Of a stretch of DNA of 64,000 nucleotides, positions 13,548 to 23,800 are shown in pieces (positions within the stretch are counted from its first letter, which is position 1; the number at the start of each line of letters is the position of its first letter). The DNA is from Glandiceps talaboti. Taxonomy: Eukaryota > Hemichordata > Enteropneusta > Spengelidae. The notes below the pieces were generated by a model. It was not told the origin of the DNA. It worked only from the letters and a program-made list of their open reading frames with translations, and made no database searches. Location: NCBI RefSeq assembly GCF_964340395.1, contig NC_135568.1:1247501-1311500 (forward strand), written 5' to 3'. Position numbers and translations under genes: made by a program.

Positions 13548-16500
13548 GTAAGTCTTTACACAAAACTCACCAATGTGTGTGCTTCCTAACAATTGTAGGA
13601 TATCCCACTCATAGCAATACATCTTTTAGTTTAGTCTTACTCCCTAGGTCTTACCACAGGGTGCAGGAGGAATATATGCAAAGATTTACACATGTTTGTG
13701 ACTATTTTTATGTTTAATAAAGATGATATTATAAATGTTGAGTATAAATTATTGCCAATACCTGTCATTAGCTATTATCAGGTAATTGTCTAGGAATACA
13801 CATAAGGTGTTAATTGGTCAGTCTTGCTGCCAGCCTTGTGATTATCATTCCTAATCTTTCTATGTATGCCAAGTGACTTAGCCTCGAGAAGAGAGACTAA
13901 AGTCCCTCACTTCTCGCAGTGTCACTGCTTTGTGTGCCTTACAAAGCTAAGGGACGATAGTCACAAGTCTGGCAGCGAGATTATTAATTGGTTTGCAACA
14001 CTTCTATTCCTTCTGTTGACATTTATGTCTAGCCTCAGACAATTATGATAAGAAGGCCCTTGTTCCTCAAAACTCGGACCACTCTGAGCTCAAAATAAGC
14101 TGGACAGTTAAAGTTTATAGAAGGGAGTGGGAGTGATGAATATGTGTATTCTGTAGTCAGCCTTTGGTAAGGTTAAGGGATTTCTATTAGCAGTAACATA
14201 AAGGCTAGTCAGATCTACAGTCAGATCTACAGTCAGATCTACAGTCAGATCTAGTCAGATCTACAGTCAGATCTAGACAGATCTACAGTCAGATCTAGAC
14301 TACAGTCAGATCTAGTCAGATCCATTACAAAGCCGAATTAATTGATAGCAGAGAAGTACTTTTTTCTTTAATATTTATCTTTCACATTTGTTTCCGAATA
14401 ACTGACAAAGTTGTCTTTCCTTATCTAGTTTCAGAGTTGTTTCCTACAACATTTTAGCCGATCAGTATGCTACAACTGAATTTGCTCAGAATGTTCTCTA
14501 TCCGTACTGTGCTCCCTATGCACTGAGTATTGATTACAGACAACAATTGATACTAAAGGAACTGACTGGTAAGTATTTAAATCTACATTTCACTTTGTAG
14601 TGGAGAAATTATAAATTATTTATGGAATTTTGCAAAGTTAGAGAATCCAGGAAACAGAAATGGGTTAAAATGAAGTAATACCAGTATATGTAGTTACCTG
14701 TTTATTAAGGATGAGATGCAGGTTCGTTGGTGAATTTTGGCCTTTTTTTTTTTTTTGCTCATTATGAAGCTTCATGGTATGTGCCATCATTTGGTTAAAA
14801 GATTTTTTGAAAATCGTTCATTTTTTCCATTAATAAATTTGAAATGAAAAAACTCTAACGCTATATGTGTTTTATATGGTTTCATTCCTGAATGTTTATG
14901 TACAAAGATTTGCATACATAAAGAAGATTGACAGAAACGTTGATTACAGAAGAGTGTCTTTTCATATGCAAATGAGCCATAGCTAGTAGGCCTCTGTGCA
15001 ATGACTGACGTGACATTATCTCTTAGCTGTGTTGATGTACAAAACCAATCAAACTCGGTAAATTTGGTTATAACCAATAAAAAGTAAAAAAAATACCTCC
15101 TTTGAACCTGGACTTATGCACGTTGATTTTGACCAGTGCATCGGCTAAAAACGTTACAGTGAAGCGGCCTACACTGCACTACAGTCGCTTGTAAACTGTT
15201 ACTCCTTTCCTAAATGGTACTTACAAGTTACATACAACACGTAGGGGGAGAGGGGGGGGGGGGTATGACATTGCTACCGATTTCATAAGAATATCGCCAA
15301 TCCCTATAATAACGTCATTGTTCTGTATTAGGACCGTTATAGACAAGAATAAAACCATTTAGGAAAGGAATAACAGTTTACAAGCGACTGTGACTACACT
15401 AGTCAACAGCCTTCAAGTGTACCCGACGCGACGGCGATGTATTAGATGACGGTTTTCAAGTACCATGCATGTAAAAAAAAACATACAAATCTCGAATATC
15501 TAACAGTATTGCAGGCTTATTGTTTTAGCCGATCGAAAAAAATTGATGTTTACAAAAATAAAACGATTTAATCAACACGTTGGCGCATCGAAAATGAACC
15601 ACGCTATCTTCGAGACTTGAGAGTTCACGTCAGATGCGTGACATTGCATCGGCGATTTCCGGGTATTACATTTCTGTTTCTGTAAGATTCACAGAACGTG
15701 GCCGTAGACTAGCTTTGAACTTTCGCGTTGGTGGATTTTGACAACGTCCTCTTCACATACTATATTATATTATTAGGGTTAAGGTCCTATAAATTGAGTG
15801 TGGCAACCACACTCTAACGATCGGCTTATCACGGCTCGATCCTTCGTGAACTTTCGAGACACGTCGACACCGAGTCACATGTACTGTAGTAGTATACGTG
15901 CGTTGCGTTGTTTATTTGCGTCTACGATGAGGCTGTCTGAACGTAAACGGCAAAGAATTTGGCACCGAGCGATCCTCAAGGCTATTAAAGTTATAAAATG
16001 GAGATTTTGAAGGTACAAGTAGTTTAAATAAATGAGGTAATGTCTACTACGACTCCGAGTATCATAAAACGTCACTCGCAGTGGAAGAAAAACTGTTGAC
16101 GTGAGTTCAAGTACCATTATTTATACCGTAGTTTTGTAACACTCCTTACAATTTGTATAACATTCCCGATGTCGTACGGTGTCGTGGTGTGGAAATTTGA
16201 TTTCAGGGAAAGGATTAACTTTTTTTATTGTGTGTCTTCAACGAAACACCAACAACGTAGCAATGCCTAATACATGAGCAGGAATATGGAACGTAGCCCA
16301 TATTCGAATCAAAACACGAACACCAACTGCGTAGAGCAAGAGCTTCGAATCCAAACCAGAAAGTATACTATGTAATGTCGAGAACGGCACGCGTACCGTA
16401 TTAAAAGATTAAACCAAAGTCTCCACCCGTAGATGAATAATAGATGACTTGACACCTTTATCGCGGGAAACAAACACGTTTCTATCTGTAGCATTTCATG

Positions 16501-19500
16501 ACCCTCCTAAAATACCCGATTTTCTTCATGTCTGTAGCAAAGCAACGTACACAACCAAATGGCAAGGATTGAGTAACATATTTGCAAGTCACAGAAAACA
16601 GCTGTTGCAATGTCTGTCGAATTTGAAAGCTTTTGTCGGGCGGAAGGAGTCCAATTGTGTTAATTAGCATTTTTCTACGTTCTTTATTTTGTATACTGTG
16701 TGAAGTTCAAAGCTATTTAACTTTGCGTCAGAACGTCCCAGCTGCGTCAAATTTGGAGACAATACTCGGAGACAGTGTGTCGAAAAAACGTTCCTCCGGA
16801 TTGTTTAGTTTTTGAGGGAATCAAGAGATATTGCGTTGAGAAGTGTGAAAAGCGGTAATTTATGCAAAAAACACAAAAATACAACTTTGGATGATTATAA
16901 CAAGACAATGAGAGACAAAATAAAAAATCCGGAGGAACGTTTTTTTGTTTATGTACATAGCTTTCATTTGAAGTCGAAAAGAGGACTATATTCAACTGTT
17001 TGTAAAAGTTAAATAGCTTTAAGTGAAAATCGTCAAAAAACACAGTTTTTGGGTACAGATCAATAATATGGTTAAAAATGTAAAAAATCACCACAGAAAC
17101 CACAACTTCATACAAAGACTAGACATAATTAATGAAAAAAATGGTGTATTTATCTTGTCTTTACTGTGAAATGTGATGGAGGAAAAATGAGCTAACGAAC
17201 CTGCATCTCAACCTTAATTGTACCATCATTTTGTTTAAAGCACAGTAACGTGACTGGGGAATTCAGTAGATTTAACCATAGACCCTCCGTGGTGGATGGT
17301 ATATGATTTAACCATAGACCTTCCTTGGTGGATGGTATATGATTTAACCATAGACCCTCCGTGGTGGATGGGCTATGATTTAACCATAGACCCTCCGTGG
17401 TGGATGGGCTATGATTTAACCATAGACCCTCCATGGTGGATGGTCTATGATTTTACCATAGACCCTCCGTGGTGGATGGTCTATGATTTAACCATAGACC
17501 CTCCGTGGTGGATGGTATATAATGTAACCTACTAGTTCTTAACAAACACTGTCCCATGAACAGAATAGTACTAGATGCATATAAATCTTATATATTGGTA
17601 CATGATTGTTGTCAGAGTCCATGGTTTTGAAAATTTACAGGGTTTTGAAAATTTACAGGGTAAGAATTTATAACTCAATCAATAGCAGCCACAGATTGAT
17701 TTATAACAAATGCTTTTAAATCCTTCAATTTCATTACTTTATTACAGAAACGAAATTTGGTACATGGATCCCAGATTTCCTCTACTTGGTTTTAAAACAC
17801 ACTGAATTCATGTTAGCTATAAGTACATGAATTACTCCTTTACAGATAAATGATCTAGTTTGACTCCACTTTAATCAAATATAACTCAGTGAAAGATTTG
17901 ACATTGTTTATTACACAGGTTATAATGCTGACATTATCTGCCTTCAAGAGATGGGAAAAACTCTGTATAATACTGTTTTATATCCAGCACTACAGTTAGA
18001 GGGAATGGAAGGAATGTATACTGGGAAAGTTGGATCAATCCGGGAAGGCGAGGCTATTTTTTACTGCAAAGATAAATTCAGGTAATAGTCACATATGTAT
18101 ATGACATCGATATCATTTCATTTCAGTTTGTTTCCTGTACCACAATCTAAGGGTAAAATAATTACCATATGGTCTGTAAGAAAAGAATGTCTTTATTTGT
18201 TCATTCATTCATTTATCATGTATTTTTCTTCTTTATCTCAGTATGCTGTCATATTTATATTTTGCTCATATTTGTAAAATGTGCAATTTGGCCCAATGGC
18301 CCTTGAGAGCAATAAATGTTATTATTATTATCTCCTATACATATAGCTGAAAATGTTTCAATTTCTCTGAAAGGTAGGATTTTTGACCACTCGGCATTGT
18401 CACGTTTTTAAATACAAATCACAAGTGTTTATTCAAGGAATGATAGTACACTAACAATTTGACAGGTATGTTAATATATTTGTTGATATTTTACCGTAAT
18501 TTACGTGTTTATTACAGGTTACTTTCCACACATGACATCAACTTAAATGACGCTATAAAAGATCCAATGAACAGTGATTTATTTGAGAAGGTATCTCAAA
18601 ACAAAGTTTTATTGGATAAAGTCCTATCAAGGTCAGCTATTCTTCAGGTAAGGTGGTTTGATGAGATTATGACAATCTAAGATTAGTAGAATGGGACTGC
18701 ATAAACTTAGGGTTGTTGGTGGCCGAGTGGTTAAACCACTTGTCTCTTACCACTGCAGTTGGGATTTGAACCCATTCAGGGTTTGATTAAATTTACCACA
18801 TTGTAAGTAAGAAGAATGTCGTTCAGTTTGACTATATCGTACAACACAGGTTTTCCCCGGGTACTCCGGTTTCCTCCTGCATTAACACTGACTCTTCCTC
18901 CTGTTATTTGGCAATCAATGCCTGTTGGATGGTAAATATAAAACAAACAAAAAAATAAAATAAAAACTCTTTAAGCTTACAATGGAACTATAAGGACTAG
19001 ATACAACCATTCTTTTGTTCAGGACAAACTCTTGCCATATCTTTCGTCACCCAAATTTTAAAAGTAAACGCAAAACTAAAAATTTGGTTACTGGTTTGGG
19101 ATAATGAAGCATGTCATACATATAGATTACATCTTTTCTCATATTTGCAAATCTGATTTACTGGAATATTTCTGTTTATTTACAGGTTGCCATTCTTGAA
19201 ACTCTTAGTGAACCTAAAAGGAAACTATGTGTAGCCAATACACACCTGTACTTTCACCCCAAAGCAGCTAATATCCGACTTATTCAAACTGATATCATTA
19301 TCAAACATTTACAGTATGTTAAATCATTGTATCCATCACAGGTAGGTCATGATATCATTATCAAACATTTACAGTATGTTAAATCATTGTATCCATCACA
19401 GGTAGGTCATGATATCATTATCAAACATTTACAGTATGTTAAATCATTGTATCCATCACAGGTAGGTCATGATATTATCAGATATAATTGTGTCAAACTG

Positions 19501-20833
19501 TGATGAACCACTTTGAAAACCAGATGGATGGTAATAATCTTTATGGCTTGGATATGGGTTTTGTGGACTGAGGTTGTACGGCGGAGGGGCCTGACTTTAG
19601 GAGAGTCTGTATACCGTACTACCAAGGTCTACAAAACCCATGTCCAGGCTGTAGAGCAGTAGGCAACTGCAGGTAAGATATACATGAGTTTCTTTGTCAT
19701 TTTAGCAGGCTTCCCTACCAATGTTTTGTTAAGGATGGTAAGTAGGTAAAATCTACCAGAGTTCCCCTGTCATTTTGCCAGGTTCTGTACCTGTGTTTTT
19801 GTTAAGGGTGGTAAGTAGGTAAAATCTACCAGAGTTCCCCTGTCATTTGACCACAGCTAGGGTTCACTTTCAGAAGTATTTAAGTAGTTAAAATGGATCT
19901 GAGGTCCTAACACACTGTAGTTAAGTCTCTTGAAAATCTTGATTGAAAAAAAATCTACATTTTGTATAAGACAGTAACTAGACATGTTTCTTTATCAATC
20001 CATACAGAATCTGAATTATTTCATGTAATTTGTAAACAATTGTAAATTCTGTCTCGACAAACTGTCTTTGTTTTTATTTTACTGTAGGACAGTAAAACTG
20101 ACCTTGCCCTAACAAACTGTCTTTCTTTTATTACTGTAGGACAGCCAAGATGACCTTGCCTTGACTCTATGTGGTGATTTTAATAGTGATCCAAAATATG
20201 GGGTATATAGATACATCACCAAGAAATCTATTCCGGCAAATTATGCAGACTGGCACTCAGGTGAGCAAAAAAAATGATGATGATGATGATTGTGATCTAT
20301 CTATCTATCTATCTATCTATCTAACTTTCTATCTATCTATCTATCCATCGATCAATCTATCTCTCTACCTCTATCTCTCTACCCCTCTATCTATCACACA
20401 TCGGCTGTCTGGTCATTATGATGCATAGCGCCCTCAAGTTACTAATTGAATTTTCTTTCGTTTTTGATCTTGCATAATGCAGTTTTATTTGTGCATAAGG
20501 CCCTGAGGCTCAATGTAGTAGTGAATTTTCTTATTTCTTTTTTTTTCAGCTGGCAAAGATGAGCATGCTGAAGGGTTGGCTTTGGAACATGACTTCAATC
20601 TAACCAGTGCTTGTGGTGTTCCAGATTACACAAACTTTGTTGCTGGTTTTCAGGCAGCATTAGATTACATCTTTATCAACGAGAGTCTGGACACAAAACA
20701 AAGCATCCCTATGCCTACATATGAAGAATTATCTCTACATACAGCACTTCCAAGTGTAGTGTTTCCCTCTGATCATATTGCTTTGATTTGTGATTTAGCA
20801 TGGAAACACAAGAAAACAGCTGCACAGAGTTAA
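12655..20833 (+). CDS. PDE12: PDE12-like 2',5'-phosphodiesterase 12, complete seven-exon gene
   Basis: Seven exons join in phase: 12655-13547, 14429-14568, 17919-18081, 18518-18647, 19186-19341, 20140-20260 and 20550-20833, giving 1887 nt (628 aa plus TAA; vertebrate PDE12 is about 609 aa). The known family role is a Mg-dependent exonuclease of the endonuclease/exonuclease/phosphatase fold that removes 2',5'-oligoadenylate and trims poly(A) of mitochondrial RNA in the matrix. Visible signatures are ICLQE (metal-binding Glu, about residue 355), NTHLY (about 460), CGDFNS (Asp507, Asn509), LDYIF (about 572) and the C-terminal SDH (Asp609, His610). The N-terminal 22 residues are Arg-rich without acids, like a mitochondrial presequence. 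A TAG lies in frame at 12640, so ATG 12655 is the first possible start; ATG 12721 has a better initiation context and could give a form lacking the presequence. The identification rests on residue-by-residue likeness to PDE12 along the whole length, recalled rather than searched. Confidence 0.95.
14212..14325. repeat. AGATCTACAGTC short tandem repeat in PDE12 intron 1
   Basis: CAGTCAGATCTACAGTCAGA-type units of 12-19 bp occur about nine times, about 100 bp upstream of exon 2. Confidence 0.9.
14429..14568 (+). CDS. PDE12: PDE12 exon 2: start of the catalytic domain
   Basis: The acceptor TTATCTAG precedes VVSYNILADQYATTEFAQN, then YPYCAPYALSIDYRQ and LILKELTG, the opening strand and first helix of the exonuclease/endonuclease/phosphatase domain. 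The donor GTAAGT is at 14569. It enters completing a Gly codon with one base and leaves one base, matching its neighbours. Confidence 0.95.
15181..15391. mobile_element. Foldback/MITE-like element in PDE12 intron 2
   Basis: The 38-bp arms at 15181-15218 (ACAGTCGCTTGTAAACTGTT...) and 15354-15391 are reverse complements with one mismatch, around a 135-bp core. The flanking sequence is CpG-richer than the intron average. No transposase. Confidence 0.75.
16700..17030. mobile_element. Diverged palindromic element in PDE12 intron 2
   Basis: Two nested inverted pairs keep the same order in both arms: CAAAGCTATTTAACTTT (16708) with AAAGTTAAATAGCTTT (17005), and AACGTTCCTCCGGAT (16787) with ATCCGGAGGAACGTT (16926). 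This is what an aged foldback element would leave. Confidence 0.7.
17265..17530. repeat. 36-bp minisatellite, about 7.5 copies, in PDE12 intron 2
   Basis: The unit is GATTTAACCATAGACCCTCC plus GTGGTGGATGGTATAT. The period is a multiple of three, so 12-residue peptide repeats appear on both strands. They lie inside an intron and have no initiation context. Confidence 0.95.
17919..18081 (+). CDS. PDE12: PDE12 exon 3: catalytic Glu exon
   Basis: The acceptor TTACACAG precedes YNADIICLQEMG, which carries the metal-binding glutamate (about residue 355). The exon continues through GMEGMYTGKVG and EGEAIFYCKDKF. The human protein has a Val-Asp-Arg segment after the Glu; here it is Met-Gly-Lys. The donor is GTAATA at 18082. 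Confidence 0.95.
18518..18647 (+). CDS. PDE12: PDE12 exon 4
   Basis: The acceptor ATTACAG precedes LLSTHDINLNDAIKDP and the helix DLFEKVSQNKVLLDKVLSRS, ending at AILQ in phase 0 before GTAAGG. This matches the LLSQHDI...VLQRSSVLQ segment of vertebrate PDE12. Confidence 0.93.
18710..18967 (+). mobile_element. tRNA-derived SINE in PDE12 intron 4
   Basis: GGTGGCCGAGTGGTTAA (RNA polymerase III A box, Ser/Leu-tRNA type) is followed by GGGATTTGAACCC (B box). Next comes a body with CCCCGGGTACTCCGGTTTCC, a block I recall as widespread in metazoan SINEs, then an A-rich tail. No intact tRNA cloverleaf is expected. Confidence 0.85.
19186..19341 (+). CDS. PDE12: PDE12 exon 5: NTH motif, with triplicated 5' splice site
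   Basis: The acceptor TTTACAG precedes VAILETL, then CVANTHLYFHPKAANIRLIQ and KHLQYVKSLYPSQ. Asn460 and His462 of NTHLY belong to the active site in this fold. The exon is phase 0 at both ends when the first donor (GTAGGT at 19342) is used. The last 51 bases of the exon plus the first 9 of the intron form a 60-bp unit repeated three times without change, so donors at 19402 and 19462 are identical in context. Their use would add 20 or 40 in-frame residues. Confidence 0.93.
19291..19470 (+). repeat. Perfect 60-bp triplication across a PDE12 exon 5 / intron 5 boundary
   Basis: Three identical 60-bp units start GATATCATTATCAAACATTT and end CAGGTAGGTCAT. Each carries the same 5' splice site (GTAGGT at 19342, 19402 and 19462). 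The first unit contains the true end of exon 5. No stop codon occurs if the second or third donor is used. Confidence 0.97.
19690..19855. repeat. About 75-bp direct repeat in PDE12 intron 5
   Basis: GGTAAGTAGGTAAAATCTAC plus CAGAGTTCCCCTGTCATTT occurs twice. A weaker third copy lies upstream near 19667. Each copy contains a GGTAAGTAG donor-like string. Confidence 0.85.
20053..20160 (+). repeat. Tandem duplicate of the PDE12 exon 6 acceptor
   Basis: ACAAACTGTCTTTG...TACTGTAGGACAG (acceptor AG 20086-20087) is repeated 52 bp later as the true acceptor (20138-20139). The first copy shares GACAG and GACCTTGCCCT with the exon start. Using it would shift the frame by one base. Confidence 0.9.
20140..20260 (+). 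CDS. PDE12: PDE12 exon 6: GDFNS catalytic exon
   Basis: The acceptor TTACTGTAG precedes DSQDDLALTLCGDFNSDP; Asp507 and Asn509 are the catalytic pair of the family. It continues with YGVYRYITKKSIPANYADW. The donor is GTGAGC at 20261. A decayed tandem copy of this acceptor sits 52 bp upstream (AG at 20086-20087). Confidence 0.95.
20290..20400. repeat. (ATCT)n microsatellite in PDE12 intron 6
   Basis: ATCT/CTAT tetranucleotides, imperfect, just downstream of the exon 6 donor. Confidence 0.92.
20550..20833 (+). CDS. PDE12: PDE12 exon 7: C-terminal catalytic exon and stop
   Basis: A strong polypyrimidine tract and TTTTTTCAG precede the exon. It encodes NLTSACGVPDYTNFVAGF, AALDYIFINESL and LPSVVFPSDHIALICDLAWK. 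The Asp-His of SDH (609-610) are the terminal catalytic residues of the fold. A short basic tail, KHKKTAAQS, extends past the usual end before TAA at 20831-20833. Confidence 0.96.
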
Positions 20834-21457
20834 ACTTACCCAATCAGATTGTGGTTTTTAGTTATATTGTCTGTGACATGCCATTAATCTATGAATAAGT
20901 CTGATTGGTCAGAACATATTCTGTTAGCCAATGTACACAAAGACAATGCTACAACATTATACTCCTAACCAATGAAATGTTGACATTTTATGTGCAATTA
21001 TTTTATGAGTAGTTCTGAATCAGTCAGCCAAGTTGATAACTTTGTTTCCACAAAAGACAATATTGATATCAAGTCTTAACCAATCAGAATGTAGTTTCCA
21101 ATGATGGCTCCCCTTGACATGTAATGATTGTATGGAGATTGCTGATTGGTCATGTCTCTATCAGTAAGCCAATCAAACCTTTCTCTTTGTTACAAAGCAA
21201 TCAATCAGAATGTTGTTTACAATTCATGGGTTTTCCCTCGTGTGTAAGAACCATACAAACAATTTGATTGGCAAATCACTCAGTAAGCCAATTAAAATCA
21301 CTTTTTGTTTTTATAAACTCTATAAACCTACTCTAGACCAGTAAGGCTGCATAACAAGATGAAATTTTCCCAACTTCAGTAATTGTATGAGGATTTATGA
21401 TTGGCTAGAGCTCCTTCATCAATAAGCCAATGATAGGCTTCTTTGTTTATGAATAAA
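20834..21457 (+). other. PDE12 3' UTR with diverged CCAAT/ATTGG hairpin units and a poly(A) signal
   Basis: The sequence after the stop holds no further coding. At least four units have GATTGG followed after about 15-20 bases by AGCCAAT (near 20903, 21142, 21263 and 21397). Extra CCAAT motifs lie near 20840, 20929, 20969, 21082 and 21168. The first hairpin also pairs CAGAA with TTCTG inside the outer ATTGG/CCAAT stem. AATAAA at 21452-21457 could end the transcript, and another AATAAA occurs near 21968. Confidence 0.55.
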
Positions 21458-21477
21458 TTAAAACTAAAAACATACGT

Positions 21478-21580
21478 CAATTCTAAAAACCAGTTGTTTG
21501 AATTATGCCACCTAGGTGAGTGTTAAAAACATACATCAATTCATAGAATTATGCCACCTAGGTGAGTGTTAAAAACCATA
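21478..21580. repeat. About 50-bp direct repeat
   Basis: GAATTATGCCACCTAGGTGA and GTGTTAAAAACATAC occur twice downstream of the PDE12 poly(A) signal. A short (CA)n run follows at about 21772-21798. Confidence 0.85.
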
Positions 21581-21771
21581 AGTTTTCCCTTGCATTCAAC
21601 AAGATGGGAGGTTGTCCTGGGTGGATGAAAACAACGTAGTAGGTAGAATGAACTTTTTTTAGTCATGTGACTTGATAAATTAGACAAATAATCATATACC
21701 ATGGTTCTTCCTATGTACTTGTTTGTGTTCATGGTCAAGTCAAGCCAATGGATGGCAATACATACGTACGT

Positions 21772-21804
<33 letters not shown>

Positions 21805-22375
21805 TAGACAAGCATAGCATACATACTCAATTACTTACAATCACAACATTTCAATTACAAAGTTTTTTTATTTTGTATATTTTATCACCATGCCTGCAAG
21901 GATATGATGACTTAAAAAGATACTGTACAACGTCTTCAAGAAAATGAAACTGGAAAACTGTCTTGTTCAATAAATAAAAGTCTGAGAATGATTGGAAGCT
22001 CCTAATAAGTCATGATTAAAATTTAAGTTACTCAAGTCATGTTATACTCTTATCTAGATGCAGAATAGAACGAAGACTAAAACATGAAAAAAAAAGTCAC
22101 TTATTTTGACCATTAATGAACAAACTGTACTAGTGGTTTATGCAAATTACATATCTTTTGATTTTGTAGCCGTCTACTAGTGTATACCAACGATTTACCA
22201 GATTACACTTTTTTAGTTCAGATTACTAAATGTGAGTTACTTACCTTGTTACCATGACTACAAAATATACTCAGCACAACTGAGTATGTATACATTTAAA
22301 TAATGTTCAACATTAAATCACAAGTTCAAAATCAAGAATGTAGTGATGTCATTCCTTTCTGTATTCGCAATGTGA

Positions 22376-23090
22376 TGATGTCACAAATCTGTGTGCCCAC
22401 AATGCAATGACATCATCAGTTTGTGTAGACCGATTACTGACATCACAAGTCTGTGTGCCCACAATGCAATGACATCAGTTTGTGTAGACAGATTACTGAC
22501 ATCACAAAACTGTGTGCCCACAATGCAATGACATCAGTTTGTGTAGACAGATTACTGACATCACAAGACTATGTGCCCACAATGCAATGACATCAGTTTG
22601 TGTAGACAGATTACTGACATCACAAGTCTGTGTGCCCACAATGCAATGACATCAGTTTGTGTAGACAAATTACTGACATCACAAATCTGTGTGCCCACAA
22701 TGCAATGACATCAGTTTGTGTAGACAGATTACTGACATCACAAGTCTGTGTGCCCACAATGCAATGACATCAGTTTGTGTAGACAGGTTTGCTGTTATCA
22801 TAAGATTATGTGCCAAAGATGCAATGACATAATCAGTTTGTGTAAACAGGATTACTGACATCACTAGTTTGTGTTCTCACAATGCAATGACATCATCAGT
22901 TTGTGTAAACAGGATTATTAACATCACTAGTTTGTGTTCTCACAATGCAATGACATCATCAGTTTGTGTAAACAGGATTATTAACATCACTAGTTTGTGT
23001 TCTCACAATGCAATGACATCATCAGTTTGTGTAAACAGGATTATTAACATCACTAGTTTGTGTTCTCACGATGCAATGACATCAGTTTGT
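22376..23090. repeat. About 60-bp minisatellite with TGACATCA motifs, about 12 copies
   Basis: The unit holds CACAATGCAATGACATCA and GTTTGTGTAGACAGATTACT then GACATCACAAGTCTGTG. Left copies are about 59 bp; right copies, 61-62 bp, carry a GTAAACAGGATTATTAACAT variant. Each unit has TGACATCA one to two times, one base from the CREB/ATF site TGACGTCA. Confidence 0.94.
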
Positions 23091-23549
23091 ATTAAAATGA
23101 AACTGAAGAATACTAGAGGTGACATACATTGTTGAAAATACCATGTGCTGACAATGACGACTAATGGTAACAAATAGAACAAATATATACAAACAGTTTG
23201 CTAAGTTAACATAATTGTGTGTTAGTTTTAATTTTTATAACTTTTTCTTCCATTACATTGATAAATGATTGATAAATGAACTTTGACCTTTCCACTGTAA
23301 CAAAACATTTCACCCATCAATACTTGGAGATTGACGAGTAGTATAATACAGACTCAGAGTTTTGTTTTTATGATACAGATTCCGACACTCTGCAAGTACC
23401 AAACACGACATTCTCACAAAATAGAGTTGATATTTCTTCAGCAACACTGTAAAATATCAGTACCTCTTGACAGTGCATCTTGGACAGTGTCATAAAAGAG
23501 GCTATGATTTATGATGATGCAAACATGACTGATAAACAATGTAGCCTTC

Positions 23550-23800
23550 AGAACAGCTTCTAGTCTAGTTGCTATATGTTGGGCTTGATTTTCTATGATC
23601 TCTCTCTCTACCTTAGTCTAGTTCCTGACGGACCGTATTCCATACTACATTATCTTCATACTACGTCTAGTCAATCCTGTTACTCTCACACAGAATTCTG
23701 TGCTCCCCCCCCCCCTACAGTGTTCATTTAAACATGATGACATCGCATCCCAACGTGATTTTAGCTTAAACAGACTGGAGGTAGAGTCCATAATGTGACA
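23550..23800. mobile_element. Fragment related to the foldback element at 55.9-56.4 kb
   Basis: TTTAGCTTAAACAGACTGGA then GGTAGAGTCC, with GTGTTCATTTAAACATGATG before it, matches 56058-56125 at roughly 80-85 percent by eye. The terminal arms are not well preserved. Confidence 0.6.

Noticed and set aside
17192-17535. Twelve-residue repeat peptides on both strands
   Set aside because: 36-bp minisatellite inside PDE12 intron 2, with period divisible by three.
18710-18800. Functional tRNA-Ser/Leu gene
   Set aside because: A and B boxes are present but the cloverleaf stems do not close; the A-rich tail and core block indicate a SINE.
22376-23090. CRISPR-like array of regularly spaced repeats
   Set aside because: Whole units are repeated with no unique spacers; the genome is eukaryotic and this is a minisatellite.
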